This document shows, piece after piece, positions 35,280 through 45,345 of a stretch of DNA of 64,000 bases (its first letter is position 1; every line of letters begins with the position of its first letter). Both the position numbers and the translations under genes were made by a program. Source of the stretch: JBJHBP01 sp050485645 (GTDB taxonomy: Bacteria; Pseudomonadota; Gammaproteobacteria; Steroidobacterales; Rariloculaceae); assembly GCA_050485645.1 (NCBI GenBank), contig JBJHBT010000011.1, positions 41,243 to 105,242 on the forward strand, written 5' to 3'. The notes under the pieces are model-generated. The model saw nothing but the letters and a program-made list of their open reading frames with translations. It did no database searches and was not told where the DNA came from.

Positions 35280-35851
35280 ATCTGACTGAACTCACGGACC
35301 GGCCATTCGACCTCCTGCTGGAGCTGGAGCGGCGCGCGCGCGCGGCCAGTATTGTCAGGCAGGGCTCGAACGAGGCCGCCGAGGACTGGGTCGGTATCGG
35401 ATTCCGACTGGGCGCCGAGCAATTCGTCGTGGCACGCCACGATGTGCGTGAGGTGATGCCGGTGCCGGAGCAGATCACGCGTGTGCCCGGCGCCAAGGTC
35501 TGGTTGCGTGGCGTCGCCAATGTGCGTGGCCAGCTGTTGACCATCGTCGATCTGAAGGCGTTTCTGGGTGGCGGTACGACACTGCAGGATCGCCGCGGGC
35601 GGATCCTGGTGCCGGCCAGCCGAGAAATACCCACAGGGCTGATCGTCGATGAGGTGGTCGGCTTCCGCAGGTTTTCGGCCAATGAACACAGTGAGGATAC
35701 GCCCGCTACCATCATCCGTTGTGATCGTTATCTGGAAGGCGGTTACCGTCGCGGTTCGGAAGTGGCGCCGCGATTCAGTCTGCCGCAGCTGCTGGCGGAT
35801 GATCATTTCCTGGTTGCCGATGCAACCGGTAGTGGAGTAAGAGCGGCATGA
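35276..35851 (+). CDS. pilI: CheW-like coupling protein PilI
   Basis: 191 residues with a TTG start overlapping the pilH stop (TTGA). CheW fold: WVGIGFRLGAEQFVVARHDVREVMPVP, then WLRGVANVRGQLLTIVDLKAFLG. It couples the receptor PilJ to the kinase ChpA at the poles. It overlaps pilJ by 4 bp (ATGA). Confidence 0.93.
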   Translation: MNLTELTDRPFDLLLELERRARAASIVRQGSNEAAEDWVGIGFRLGAEQFVVARHDVREVMPVPEQITRVPGAKVWLRGVANVRGQLLTIVDLKAFLGGGTTLQDRRGRILVPASREIPTGLIVDEVVGFRRFSANEHSEDTPATIIRCDRYLEGGYRRGSEVAPRFSLPQLLADDHFLVADATGSGVRAA

Positions 35852-37941
35852 TCAAACCCAGTCCGTGGATGCGCCTGCTACCGGTGATCGGCGTGGCGCT
35901 GGCGGCCGTTCTGGTGGCGGCCATCGCGTCGTTGTGGCTGGCCGGCCCGCGCGGTGACGGGGACTCCGGAGTCGGTCAACTTGCAGCGCTGGCGCATGCG
36001 GCGCGTGCCGAGGCTCATGCCGTCCTGGGTGGTGATGTCGGTCGGGCCGCCGAGCTGGATCGGTTGCGCGCGCAGTTGGAAACCCGGCGGCGCGCGGTTC
36101 AGGCGGCGCAGTCAGGGCCTGCCAGGACGTTCGCGAACGACGGCGCCTGGAGCGATTTGCTCGGCGGACTGGAGGACGTGTCCGCCGCCGCGCCGCAGCT
36201 GGTCGAACTGGACGCCATGGGCCGCGCTCTGCAGTCACTGCTGCCCGAGCTGCTTGGCGCCACCGGCAATCTGCTCGCCGCCGCCCCCGCGGGACTCGCC
36301 GCCAATGAGCTGCATCTGGAGCGTCTGGAAATCACGGTTGAAGGTCTGCAACAGAACATGCATGCGCTGGCCGCCGGCATGGACACGGCGGAACTGACGC
36401 GCCGACTGAACGGCGCGGCACAGTACCTGGGCCAGTTCATCCGCGGGCTGCGTGGCGAGGAACCCACGCTGGGTCTCACGGCGGTGAATTCATCCGCGGC
36501 AGCCGCGGAGCTGGAGGTGGCCTCCGGCTATTTCGATCGCGCGGTGGAAGCGGTCAACGGCATCGTCGCCACCCGCGGCGCACTGGCACCGTCGACGCAG
36601 GCACTGCAACGGCTGGATGCGGCCGCGCAGCGCCTGCTGGAGCGCCAGCCTGCCTACAGTGGCGCCGGCGCATCCGGCGTCGCGACGGTTTCCGGGACGA
36701 CGGCCATGCTGCTCGCCGCGGCGATGGGATTGCTGGCACTGATGATGCTGGGCTACTACCGGGCACGGGATTTCCGGCGCGCGGCCGACATCCATGCCAT
36801 GCAGAACGAACGCAACCAGCAGGCCATTCTCAGACTGCTCGATGAACTGTCCAGCCTCGCCGATGGCGATCTGACCGTTCAGGCCACCGTGACGGAAGAC
36901 ATCACCGGCGCGATTGCCGACTCGATCAATTACGCCATCGAGGCGCTGCGCGAACTGGTCACCACCATCGATCAGACGTCGATTCTGGTTGACTCGGCCG
37001 CCAAGCAGAGTGAGGCCACGGCCCGGCAGCTGGTAAAGTCGAACGAGACCCAGACCAAGCAGGTTGCCGCCGCCTCCGAGTCGATAGCGCAGATGGCGGC
37101 CTCGGTGGAAGAGGTGTCCGGGAACGCCGAGCGCTGCTCGGACGTTGCGCGTCATGCGGTGGAGGTGGCGCACAAGGGTGGCGAAGCCGTGCGCCGCACG
37201 ATCGAAGGCATGAACGCCATTCGTGAAACGATTCAGGATACGTCCAAGCGCATCAAGCGTCTGGGTGAGAGCTCACAGGAAATCGGCAACATCGTCGAGC
37301 TGATCGAGGAGATTGCCGAACAGACCAACATCCTTGCATTGAACGCGTCGATCGAAGCATCGCGGGCCGGTGAGGCTGGACGCGGCTTTGCCGTGGTCGC
37401 CGACGAGGTGCAGAAGCTGGCGGAGCGGTCAACCAACGCCACGCGCAAGATCGAAGTGCTGGTCAGCACGATCCAGTCGGACACCAACGAAGCGGTGGTG
37501 TCCATGGAACGCAGCACCACGGACGTGGTTGGCGGCGCGCTGCTGGCTGAAAATGCCGGTGCGGCCCTGGAAGAAATCGAACAGGTTTCCCATCAGATTG
37601 CCAGTCTCGTGCAGAACATCTCCGGCTCGGCGCGCGAGCAGTCCGGCGTGGCTACCGCGATTACCCGGAACATGCAGGTGCTCAAGCAGATCAGCTCGCG
37701 TACCACGGTCTCCACGGCTGCGACGTCCAGCGCCATCAGCAAGCTGTCGGAACTCGCCTCGCAGCTGCGCAATACCGTCAGTGGTTTTGCGCTGCCTGAG
37801 CTGCCGGGCAACACCGGTGTGCTGTCCCGGTCGCAGGTGACTGCGGCGCTGGAAGAGGCGAGAAAGGCTGATGAACAGATTGCCGCGGCCAGCGACGACA
37901 AGGTACAGCCGCATCTGGAGCGACGGCTGCAGTCCGGCTGA
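35848..37941 (+). CDS. pilJ: Type IV pilus chemoreceptor PilJ
   Basis: 697 residues. First membrane segment at about 10-31, a periplasmic helical region to about 280 (PilJ-type), second membrane segment GTTAMLLAAAMGLLALMMLGYY-like near 283-305 and HAMP-like and signalling helices after it. The hairpin tip EIAEQTNILALNASIEASRAG lies near residue 490. PilJ senses pilus tension or ligands and controls ChpA. No pilK (methyltransferase) gene follows. Confidence 0.94.
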   Translation: MIKPSPWMRLLPVIGVALAAVLVAAIASLWLAGPRGDGDSGVGQLAALAHAARAEAHAVLGGDVGRAAELDRLRAQLETRRRAVQAAQSGPARTFANDGAWSDLLGGLEDVSAAAPQLVELDAMGRALQSLLPELLGATGNLLAAAPAGLAANELHLERLEITVEGLQQNMHALAAGMDTAELTRRLNGAAQYLGQFIRGLRGEEPTLGLTAVNSSAAAAELEVASGYFDRAVEAVNGIVATRGALAPSTQALQRLDAAAQRLLERQPAYSGAGASGVATVSGTTAMLLAAAMGLLALMMLGYYRARDFRRAADIHAMQNERNQQAILRLLDELSSLADGDLTVQATVTEDITGAIADSINYAIEALRELVTTIDQTSILVDSAAKQSEATARQLVKSNETQTKQVAAASESIAQMAASVEEVSGNAERCSDVARHAVEVAHKGGEAVRRTIEGMNAIRETIQDTSKRIKRLGESSQEIGNIVELIEEIAEQTNILALNASIEASRAGEAGRGFAVVADEVQKLAERSTNATRKIEVLVSTIQSDTNEAVVSMERSTTDVVGGALLAENAGAALEEIEQVSHQIASLVQNISGSAREQSGVATAITRNMQVLKQISSRTTVSTAATSSAISKLSELASQLRNTVSGFALPELPGNTGVLSRSQVTAALEEARKADEQIAAASDDKVQPHLERRLQSG

Positions 37942-37949
37942 GTCCGCGC

Positions 37950-40900
37950 ATGCGCACTGCCATGACGGTGAACCCCGAATCCATGAATGACCTGGCTGCG
38001 CAGTCGCTGGAGTTGGTGAGTCGTGAGCTCGGCACAACCCTGGATGCCGCGCGGGCACAGCTGGAAGCCTACGTCGATGGTCATGCCGGCCGCGAGGCGT
38101 TGATCCGCTGCGCGGAGCTGCTGCACCTGGCCTGCGGCGCGCTGAAAATCGTCGATGTGCAGGGCGGCGCCCTGCTCACCGAGGAGATGGAGCTCACCTG
38201 CCGACATCTGTTCGAGCTCGGTGACGGAGACGGAACCGACGAGGGCATGGAATCGCTGACCCGTGCGATGGTTCAGCTGCCCGCCTACCTGGACCGTCTG
38301 CTGACCGGCGGTTCCGACATCGCGCTCGTACTGCTGCCGCTGCTGAACGAACTGCGCGCCGTGCGCGGCAAGCCTTTGATGTCCGAAGGTACCCTGCTGC
38401 TGCTGGACGTCGGACAGCGGTCGGCGCAGCGGTCACACGGCCATCGCGGTCGCAGGACGGAGGAAGCGACTTCGCTGGCCGATATGCCGGGCGGCTTCCG
38501 CAGCACGGTGCACAAGCTGCGCCCGTCCTTTCAGACGGCACTGCTGGGATGGATTCGCGGTCACGACGCCGACAACGCGCTGGTGGAGCTGGTACGTGTC
38601 AGCGATGCGGTGCTGAAAGCCTCCACGACGGCTGAAGTGCGGCAGTTCTGGGATGTGCTGAGCGCCGTGCTGATCGCCGTGAGCGAGGGCGCACTGGAGG
38701 CGACGGTTGCGGTCAAACGACTGGTCGGGCAGGCCGACAGGCAGCTGAAGCGGCTGGCTGACGGCGGCGAGGCGGTATTCGTCAACGCTCCGCCCGACGA
38801 GCTGCTGAATAACCTCCTTTACTACGTGGCGCGCTCCGGCAGTCAGCATGCACGCGTTGAAGCGGTGCGCACCGCCTTCGATCTGCACAGTGTGGTGCCA
38901 CGCGCCGATGAACTGGAGCTGGCACGAGAAGGGCTGGCCGGCCCCAGCGCCAGGCTGATGCAGACCGTAGCCCAGGCGATCAAGGAGGACATGGGTACGG
39001 TCAAGGATGTGCTGGACATTTTCGTGCGCACGGGACGCACCGGAGCCGACCAGCTGGCGCCGCAGGCGGACATGCTGCGCAAGATCAGTGAGACGCTCGG
39101 CGTGCTCGGACTGACAGACGCGCGCGAGGCAATCCATCAGCAGGCGGGCACGCTGGATGCGATCGCGGCGGGCCGCAGTGAGCCCGATCAGTCCGTGCTG
39201 GAACAGGTTGCCGGCACGCTGCTGGGTGTCGAGGAGGCTCTGGACCGTGAGCTGCTCAAGGCGGTGATGCCGGCCGGTGCCGCGGCACGCGAAGCAGACG
39301 GCGAAGCCGGGTACCGCCATGTCGCTCAGGCCGTCATGGGCGAGTGCATCGTCAACCTTGCAAGGATCAAGGAAGCCGTCGTCGATCTGGTGGACGATCC
39401 TTCCAATGTCAGGGCGCTGGACAGGGTGAAGCCGCAGTTGCGGGGCATCACGGCAGGTCTGTTGATGCTCGACAAGGTCAAGGCCGTACGGGTCGTCGAA
39501 CGTATCGGCGATCTGATCGCCCGCCGTCTGGTATCCGATGCGGTGCCCATGCGCCCTGAGCACCTGGAACGCCTCGCCGACGCGATCGTCAGCGTCGAGT
39601 ACTTCATGGAAACGGTCAGCGCCGGTCGTAACGACCCGCTGTACATGCTGGACAATGCCGAGCGCTGTCTGTCACTGCTGGAGAGCCTGCCCGCCGCGAA
39701 GGCACAGGAGGTGCCGGCGGTACCCGTTCCGGCTGAGGAGCCGTCACCCCCGGCCGCGAAGCCCACGTCCGACGCGCCGGTCATGGACCTGGCCGAGGAC
39801 CGCTCCGATCCGGAACTGCTGGAACTGTTCATCGAGGAGGCGCGGGAAGAGATTGCCGGTATCCGGCGGCGACTGCCTCTGTGGAGTGATAATCCGGACG
39901 ACACTGATGCGCTGATCGCGATCAGGCGTTCGTTCCACACGCTCAAGGGCAGCGGACGCATGGTGGGCGCGCAGCTGATCGGTCAGTTCGCGTGGAGCAT
40001 CGAGAGTCTCCTCAATCGGCTGATCAATCAGACGCTGTCCGTGACGCCCGAGCTGACGGCATTCGTCGCGGAGGCGGCGAATGCGCTGCCGGAACTGATC
40101 GAACAGCTGGAGATCGGGCTGGCGCCCAAGGTCAATGTGCATCTGCTGATGAAGCGGGCGGAAGCCTTCGTGAATGGCGAATCCGGCGCCCCCATGGTCG
40201 ATGAGCCTGTACCGCCTGCCGTCGAAGCATCGTCTGCACCTGCCACCGCAGACTCCTGGTCTGATCTGCCCGTCGCGGACATCCCCGACAGCGTCCCCGA
40301 TACCGGCACGGACACCGGGACCCGGCGGATGGACCCGGTGCTGGCGGAAATTTTCATCAAGGAAACACGCGGCCATCTGCAGGCAGTGCGCGAATACGTC
40401 GCGACGGCCGAGCGCGGCTTCCCGCCGCATGAAGTCGAGGAAGATCTGTATCGTGCCTGGCATACCCTGCTTGGCAGCGCGCGCATGGCGAACTTCGAGC
40501 CGGTATTGGCCGTGGCCGGTCCGGTCAGTGAGTACCTGGGCCGCTGCTACGAAGCCGGCGCCGGCATCTCCACCGAGGAGCTGGGGCTGCTGAGCGAGGC
40601 GGCGGCTGAAATCGGACTGATGGTCGATGCGCTGGACGCATCGCTACCCTATGAGGTCAATGCCGACCTCATCGGCAGACTGGCTTCACTGTCGAACCGG
40701 CGGGTGGAACCTCAGGCAGGCCGCGATCCCGCGCCGGAGGTGGGCGATGACTCGGTCGACCTGGCGCCTGCGCCGGGCTTCGACCCCGATATCGCGGCGA
40801 TATTCGTCGAGGAAGCAGCCGAGCTGCTGGAGAGCGCGGAGTCGGCCGTGGTTGATCTGCGCTCGGACCCGGAGGACGCTGCTCGCAGAGGTGAGCTGCA

Positions 40901-43328
40901 GCGCGTTCTGCACACCTTGAAGGGCGGGGCCCGCATGGCGGGTGTCGTCGCGATGGGCGATCTCAGTCATGCACTGGAAAGCCTGCTGGAAGAGGTTGCG
41001 CGCCGGGATCGCGAACAGCAGGTGGCGGCCTTCGCGCTGGTGCAGGAATCAATGGACACGCTGCATCAGATGCGCGATCTGGTTGCCGCCGGACGTGGCG
41101 TGCCGGCCGTGGACGCAGCCCTGCTGGAACGCATAGCGCGGCATGGCGGTGAAGATGACACTGAGGGTGACAGTGAAGACGGCAGCGAAGCGGCGCGTTC
41201 CTTCGAGCCGGCACCCGCTGCGCCCGAACCGCCGCCACCGCCGGAACCGGTGGCGGTGCCGCCCGGTGCGGTCACGGAAGATGCGGCCACGGAAGACCTG
41301 ATTGCTGCAGCACCGTCATCTGAAATTTTCGATGTCGGCATACCGGATGCGCTTACGGAGCATCCGACCGTATCGGATCTGGCGGATCTGGCGGATCGGC
41401 CCGGAGCGACCCTGGCGCCGGAAGCAGCGGAAGCAGCGGAAGAACCGCATGCCGCGGCTGCTTTGCAGGCCTCAGCCCCTGCTGCCGCTGCGCGTCCTGA
41501 ATCGCGAATCAGCGGTCGTACCGAGTATGCGCGGGTCGATTCCGCGCTGCTGGATACGCTGCTGAACGGTGCCGGCGAGATCAGCATTTTCCAGTCTCGC
41601 CTGAATCAGCAGATCCATTCCGTCGAGTTTCATCTGGGAGAGCTCGGGCAGACCGTGACGCGACTGCGCGAACAGCTGCGCAAACTCGAAGCGGAAACGG
41701 AAGCGCAGATTCTCCATGGTCATCAGGGTGATCTGACAGCCGACGAGGGCTTTGATCCGTTGGAGCTGGACCGCTACTCCACGATACAGCAGCTGTCCAG
41801 AGGGCTGGCTGAGAGCGCCAATGATGTCGCCAGCATCAACGAACTGCTGCGCGGCCTTACCGCGGAAGCGGACACGCTGCTGACGCAGCAGGGGCGCGCA
41901 ACCGCGCAGCTGCAGGATGGACTGATGCAGACACGCATGGTGCCGTTCCAGCGCCATGTGTCGCGGCTGGCACGTATCGTTCGACAGGCCGCCACCGATT
42001 CCGGTCGGCAGGCAGAGCTCACGGTCGAAGGCGCGACCAGCGAAATCGATCGTCAGGTGCTTGACACCATGCTGCCTGCTTTCGAGCACCTGTTGCGCAA
42101 CGCCGTAGTGCATGGCATCGAGCGCCCCGACGTCAGGACGGCGGCGGGCAAGCCACCGATCGGCAAGGTGACGTTGCGGATCCATCGTGAAGGTTCGGAA
42201 GTGGCGATCGAAGTGACCGACGACGGCCGCGGACTGGATGTCACGGCCATTCAGCGCAAGGCGCTGGAACAGGGCCTGCTGTCGCCGGGGCAGAAGCTGT
42301 CGGACGCCGAGGCTCGCGAAATGATTCTGCGTCCCGGGTTCAGCACGGCCGGGGAGCTCACGCAGACCGCCGGCCGTGGTGTCGGCATGGATGTGGTCGA
42401 CAACGAGATCAAGAAGCTTGGTGGCGTGCTACGTATCGAGTCCACTACCGGTCACGGCACCCGCTTCCTGATTCGCCTGCCCTATACGCTGGCGATCACG
42501 CAGGCGCTGATCGTGAATGTCGGGGACGAGACCTTCGCGCTGCCTCTGCCGACTGTCGAAGGCATCGCGCGGGTGCCGCGCGAGCAGCTGCTGCAGCTGC
42601 TGACCGAAGACGAACCGAGGATGGACTATGGCGGTGTCAGTTATCGCCTTCAGCACCTGGGCACATTTGTGGGCGGGGCGCCGGCCGCGCTGCCGGATGA
42701 AGAGGGCGCGGTGGCGCTGGTGCTGGTGCGGGCAGGCGAATACTCAGCCGCGCTGCTGACCGATTCGCTCGAAGGCAGCCGTGAAATCGTCGTCAAGACG
42801 CTGGGGCCGCACCTTTCAGGTATCGCGGGCGTGTCCGGCGCAACGATACTGGGCGACGGTCGAGTCATCGTTATTCTCGATATCGGTACGCTGGTGCGTA
42901 CCCAGCAGGGCGACGTCACTGCGACGCCGCCTCCCGCACCCGAGCCCGTGAGCCGGCCGCTGACCGCACTTGTGGTCGATGATTCGATCACGATGCGCCG
43001 TGTGACCCAGCGACTGCTGGAGCGGCGTGGCGTGCGTGTGGTGACGGCTCGTGACGGGCTGGATGCAATCGCAACACTGCAGGACGCCGAACCCGACATT
43101 ATCCTGCTCGACATCGAGATGCCACGCATGGACGGCTATCAGTTCGCCAAACATGTACGCAACGATCCACGGATCGCCGAGGTACCCATCATCATGATCA
43201 CGTCGCGGTCGGGCGAGAAACATCGCGCCAGAGCGATAGAGATCGGCGTCAACGACTATCTCAGCAAACCCTACCAGGAAAATCAGCTGATCGGTGCCGT
43301 TGAGGCACTGCTTGGGCGTACGCTGTGA
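37950..43328 (+). CDS. chpA: Hybrid chemotaxis histidine kinase ChpA (PilL)
   Basis: 1792 residues. Three histidine phosphotransfer motifs are clear: FHTLKGSGRMVG (about 660), WHTLLGSARMANF (about 837, Lys replaced by Leu) and LHTLKGGARMAG (about 988). A long Pro/Glu/Ala-rich linker follows, then a CheA dimerisation region, a GHKL ATPase (LLRNAVVHGIERP near 1380; GRGVGMDVVDNEI near 1473), a CheW-like domain and a C-terminal receiver (ALVVDDSITMRR; ILLDIEMPRMDG with Asp near 1720). P. aeruginosa ChpA has about 2470 residues and more transfer domains, so this is a reduced form. The first 640 residues are helical with no recognisable H-box. Confidence 0.95.
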   Translation: MRTAMTVNPESMNDLAAQSLELVSRELGTTLDAARAQLEAYVDGHAGREALIRCAELLHLACGALKIVDVQGGALLTEEMELTCRHLFELGDGDGTDEGMESLTRAMVQLPAYLDRLLTGGSDIALVLLPLLNELRAVRGKPLMSEGTLLLLDVGQRSAQRSHGHRGRRTEEATSLADMPGGFRSTVHKLRPSFQTALLGWIRGHDADNALVELVRVSDAVLKASTTAEVRQFWDVLSAVLIAVSEGALEATVAVKRLVGQADRQLKRLADGGEAVFVNAPPDELLNNLLYYVARSGSQHARVEAVRTAFDLHSVVPRADELELAREGLAGPSARLMQTVAQAIKEDMGTVKDVLDIFVRTGRTGADQLAPQADMLRKISETLGVLGLTDAREAIHQQAGTLDAIAAGRSEPDQSVLEQVAGTLLGVEEALDRELLKAVMPAGAAAREADGEAGYRHVAQAVMGECIVNLARIKEAVVDLVDDPSNVRALDRVKPQLRGITAGLLMLDKVKAVRVVERIGDLIARRLVSDAVPMRPEHLERLADAIVSVEYFMETVSAGRNDPLYMLDNAERCLSLLESLPAAKAQEVPAVPVPAEEPSPPAAKPTSDAPVMDLAEDRSDPELLELFIEEAREEIAGIRRRLPLWSDNPDDTDALIAIRRSFHTLKGSGRMVGAQLIGQFAWSIESLLNRLINQTLSVTPELTAFVAEAANALPELIEQLEIGLAPKVNVHLLMKRAEAFVNGESGAPMVDEPVPPAVEASSAPATADSWSDLPVADIPDSVPDTGTDTGTRRMDPVLAEIFIKETRGHLQAVREYVATAERGFPPHEVEEDLYRAWHTLLGSARMANFEPVLAVAGPVSEYLGRCYEAGAGISTEELGLLSEAAAEIGLMVDALDASLPYEVNADLIGRLASLSNRRVEPQAGRDPAPEVGDDSVDLAPAPGFDPDIAAIFVEEAAELLESAESAVVDLRSDPEDAARRGELQRVLHTLKGGARMAGVVAMGDLSHALESLLEEVARRDREQQVAAFALVQESMDTLHQMRDLVAAGRGVPAVDAALLERIARHGGEDDTEGDSEDGSEAARSFEPAPAAPEPPPPPEPVAVPPGAVTEDAATEDLIAAAPSSEIFDVGIPDALTEHPTVSDLADLADRPGATLAPEAAEAAEEPHAAAALQASAPAAAARPESRISGRTEYARVDSALLDTLLNGAGEISIFQSRLNQQIHSVEFHLGELGQTVTRLREQLRKLEAETEAQILHGHQGDLTADEGFDPLELDRYSTIQQLSRGLAESANDVASINELLRGLTAEADTLLTQQGRATAQLQDGLMQTRMVPFQRHVSRLARIVRQAATDSGRQAELTVEGATSEIDRQVLDTMLPAFEHLLRNAVVHGIERPDVRTAAGKPPIGKVTLRIHREGSEVAIEVTDDGRGLDVTAIQRKALEQGLLSPGQKLSDAEAREMILRPGFSTAGELTQTAGRGVGMDVVDNEIKKLGGVLRIESTTGHGTRFLIRLPYTLAITQALIVNVGDETFALPLPTVEGIARVPREQLLQLLTEDEPRMDYGGVSYRLQHLGTFVGGAPAALPDEEGAVALVLVRAGEYSAALLTDSLEGSREIVVKTLGPHLSGIAGVSGATILGDGRVIVILDIGTLVRTQQGDVTATPPPAPEPVSRPLTALVVDDSITMRRVTQRLLERRGVRVVTARDGLDAIATLQDAEPDIILLDIEMPRMDGYQFAKHVRNDPRIAEVPIIMITSRSGEKHRARAIEIGVNDYLSKPYQENQLIGAVEALLGRTL

Positions 43329-43804
43329 GCATGCAACAGGCAGAACTTTACAGTCTGCTGATCCCGCTGCGCAGCGAACGGCTGCTCGTGCCCAGAATGT
43401 GCGTGGCCGAGGTCATCACTTTTACCGAAGCGGAAAGGGCATCCGGCGACGAAGACAGGCCATCGTGGTATCTGGGTTCCATCGTGTGGAATGGTCGTGG
43501 CCTGCCGGTCGTGAGTTTCGACTCCGCTGACGATGCATCCGTGCCGAGAAAGCGGGGACGTACGCGCATCGTCGTGTTCCAGTCCATCGGCGACTCCCTG
43601 CGCGGAGGATGCTTCGGCCTGCTGACGCAGGGTTTTCCGCAGCTGGTACGCGTGAATCGTGACGTGCTGCAGACCGATTCCGAACAGGAGCTGCCGGAGT
43701 CGCCGCCGGCGTTGTGCCGCGTGAGGATGATTCACGAGTATCCGCTGATTCCGGACCTGGAGCGCATCGAAGCCATGATCGCCGGACTCGAGGTGGCTGC
43801 CTGA
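43325..43804 (+). CDS. chpC: CheW-domain protein ChpC
   Basis: 159 residues, GTG start overlapping the chpA stop (GTGA). The CheW-like pattern is SLLIPLRSERLLVPRMCVAEVI and YLGSIVWNGRGLPVVSFD. ChpC is a second coupling protein of the Chp system that may link other receptors. chpB (methylesterase), which lies between chpA and chpC in Pseudomonas, is absent. A GC-rich inverted repeat (GCCGGAG/CTCCGGC) lies in the 96 bp before the convergent rsmE. Confidence 0.9.
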   Translation: MSMQQAELYSLLIPLRSERLLVPRMCVAEVITFTEAERASGDEDRPSWYLGSIVWNGRGLPVVSFDSADDASVPRKRGRTRIVVFQSIGDSLRGGCFGLLTQGFPQLVRVNRDVLQTDSEQELPESPPALCRVRMIHEYPLIPDLERIEAMIAGLEVAA

Positions 43805-43900
43805 AGGTCTGGAACGGCCGGAGGTCGCCCTGCGCCCGCCGGCCACTCCGGCACCGCGGTGGCAGCGGCCGGCGATGGTGCGGAAAGCGTGCTGCCTGTC

Positions 43901-44638
43901 TTAACCCAGATCGCCCCATCGCAGCTGTGCAAAGGTGCAGCCGGCGACGGACGCTGTTTCGGCACGCAGGATGCGCGGGCCCAGCTGCACGGCAGTAAAG
44001 CCCTGGCGCGCGAACAGCGTCAGCTCCGCCGGACTGAATCCACCCTCCGGACCCGCCGCCAGGCACACGCCGTGATCGACGCTGTCCGGAAGCGCCGGAC
44101 CGTCGCCTTCCATATGCAGCAGCAGTTTCAGACATGATGGCGCAATCCCGGCTATCGCATCAGACAGCGGACGTGGTGTCAGGATCTTCGGAGGACAGTG
44201 CCTGCCGCTTTGCTCACAGGCGCCTCGCGCCTTGAAATTCCAGTGTTCCAGCCGGCGTTGTGCGCGTTCACCCTGCAGCCGGGTCACGCTGTGTTCGGTC
44301 TGCACCGGGATGATGGTGCGTACACCCAGTTCGGTGGCCTTCTGGATCACGATGTCCATGGGCTCGGACTTCAACAGCGCCTGCAGCAGCACCAGATCCA
44401 GCGTGGGTTCCGGTAGCGGCGCAGCGGAGTCGAGCATGTTCAGCAGTCCGCCGCGCTTGCCGAGCATGTCGATGCCGGCGTGGCGCTCCGTGCCCCGGCC
44501 GTTGAAGGCGAGTATGCGATCACCGCGCTTCAGGCGCAGTACCTTGCCCAGATAGTGCGCTGCACGTTCATCCAGCGGGACGTGGTCAGCGTCCAGACTG
44601 TGGTCGACGAACAGGCGGGGCGTACGGTGTGCGGTCAT
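43901..44638 (-). CDS. rsmE: 16S rRNA (uracil-1498-N3)-methyltransferase
   Basis: 245 residues. PUA-like N-terminal domain (RLFVDHSLDADHV, HYLGKVLRLKRGDRI) and SPOUT-type knot domain (QKATELGVRTIIPVQTEHSV, CLAAGPEGGFSPAELTLF, LGPRILRAETA). The start at 44638 gives the conserved beginning; the longer frame is not conserved. Divergent from ampD across 110 bp. Confidence 0.95.
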   Translation of the reverse strand: MTAHRTPRLFVDHSLDADHVPLDERAAHYLGKVLRLKRGDRILAFNGRGTERHAGIDMLGKRGGLLNMLDSAAPLPEPTLDLVLLQALLKSEPMDIVIQKATELGVRTIIPVQTEHSVTRLQGERAQRRLEHWNFKARGACEQSGRHCPPKILTPRPLSDAIAGIAPSCLKLLLHMEGDGPALPDSVDHGVCLAAGPEGGFSPAELTLFARQGFTAVQLGPRILRAETASVAGCTFAQLRWGDLG

Positions 44639-44748
44639 GGTCACGGCTGACGCCTGGTGTGCTGTGGAGCGTACATGCGGGTGGTATATAGTCGCCGCTG
44701 AACGGCGGGCGAGCAAAGGTTTCGCGGAATCGTCGATGAGCGTGCTGT

Positions 44749-45345
44749 ATGAAGCGTAATGTCGTGGCGGCCGGGCGACCGGGCGTCGACCCGGATACCG
44801 GCTGGCTGCACGAGGTGGTGCGCGTCCCGTCTCCCAACTGCGACCAGCGTCCCGCCGGCGTACTGCCCGACCTGGTGGTCGTACACGGCATCAGCCTTCC
44901 GCCGGGGTGCTTTGGAGGGCCGTGGATCGATCACCTGTTCACCAACCAGCTGCCGCCGGATGCACATCCGTACTTCTCATCGATCGCGGAACTGCGCGTC
45001 AGTGCGCATGTGCTGGTGCGACGCGATGGTTCACTCACCCAGTACGTTCCGTTTCAGATGCGTGCCTGGCATGCGGGCGTGTCGTCGTATCGTGGCCGTG
45101 ATGCCTGCAATGACTTTTCGGTGGGCATAGAACTGGAAGGTGACGACGATCTGCCGTACGACGATGCGCAGTATCGGGAGCTGGCACAGCTGATCGCGGC
45201 CCTGGAGCAGGCGTATCCTTCGCTGCGTGGCTGCGACGTCGTGGGCCACTGCGATGTGGCGCCCGGACGCAAGACCGATCCGGGTCAGGCCTTTCAGTGG
45301 CATCGACTGGAGCGCCTGCTGGGGCGCGCGGCGGTTCGCGGATGA
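44749..45345 (+). CDS. ampD: 1,6-anhydro-N-acetylmuramyl-L-alanine amidase
   Basis: 198 residues, cytoplasmic zinc amidase of peptidoglycan recycling. Zinc and catalytic ligands are visible: VVHGISLP (His near 46), WHAGVSSYRGRDACNDFSVGIELEG, and GHCDVAPGRKTDPG (His near 166). Loss of AmpD derepresses AmpC beta-lactamase where AmpR is present; no ampR or ampC is seen here. Overlaps ampE by 4 bp. Confidence 0.96.
   Translation: MKRNVVAAGRPGVDPDTGWLHEVVRVPSPNCDQRPAGVLPDLVVVHGISLPPGCFGGPWIDHLFTNQLPPDAHPYFSSIAELRVSAHVLVRRDGSLTQYVPFQMRAWHAGVSSYRGRDACNDFSVGIELEGDDDLPYDDAQYRELAQLIAALEQAYPSLRGCDVVGHCDVAPGRKTDPGQAFQWHRLERLLGRAAVRG

Noticed and set aside
38433..39563. 376-codon minus-strand frame opposite chpA
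   Set aside because: Antisense to the chpA N-terminal region with shadow composition.
43325..43804. Possibility that chpC is a CheB-type methylesterase fragment
   Set aside because: The sequence shows only a CheW-like fold and no receiver or esterase motif.
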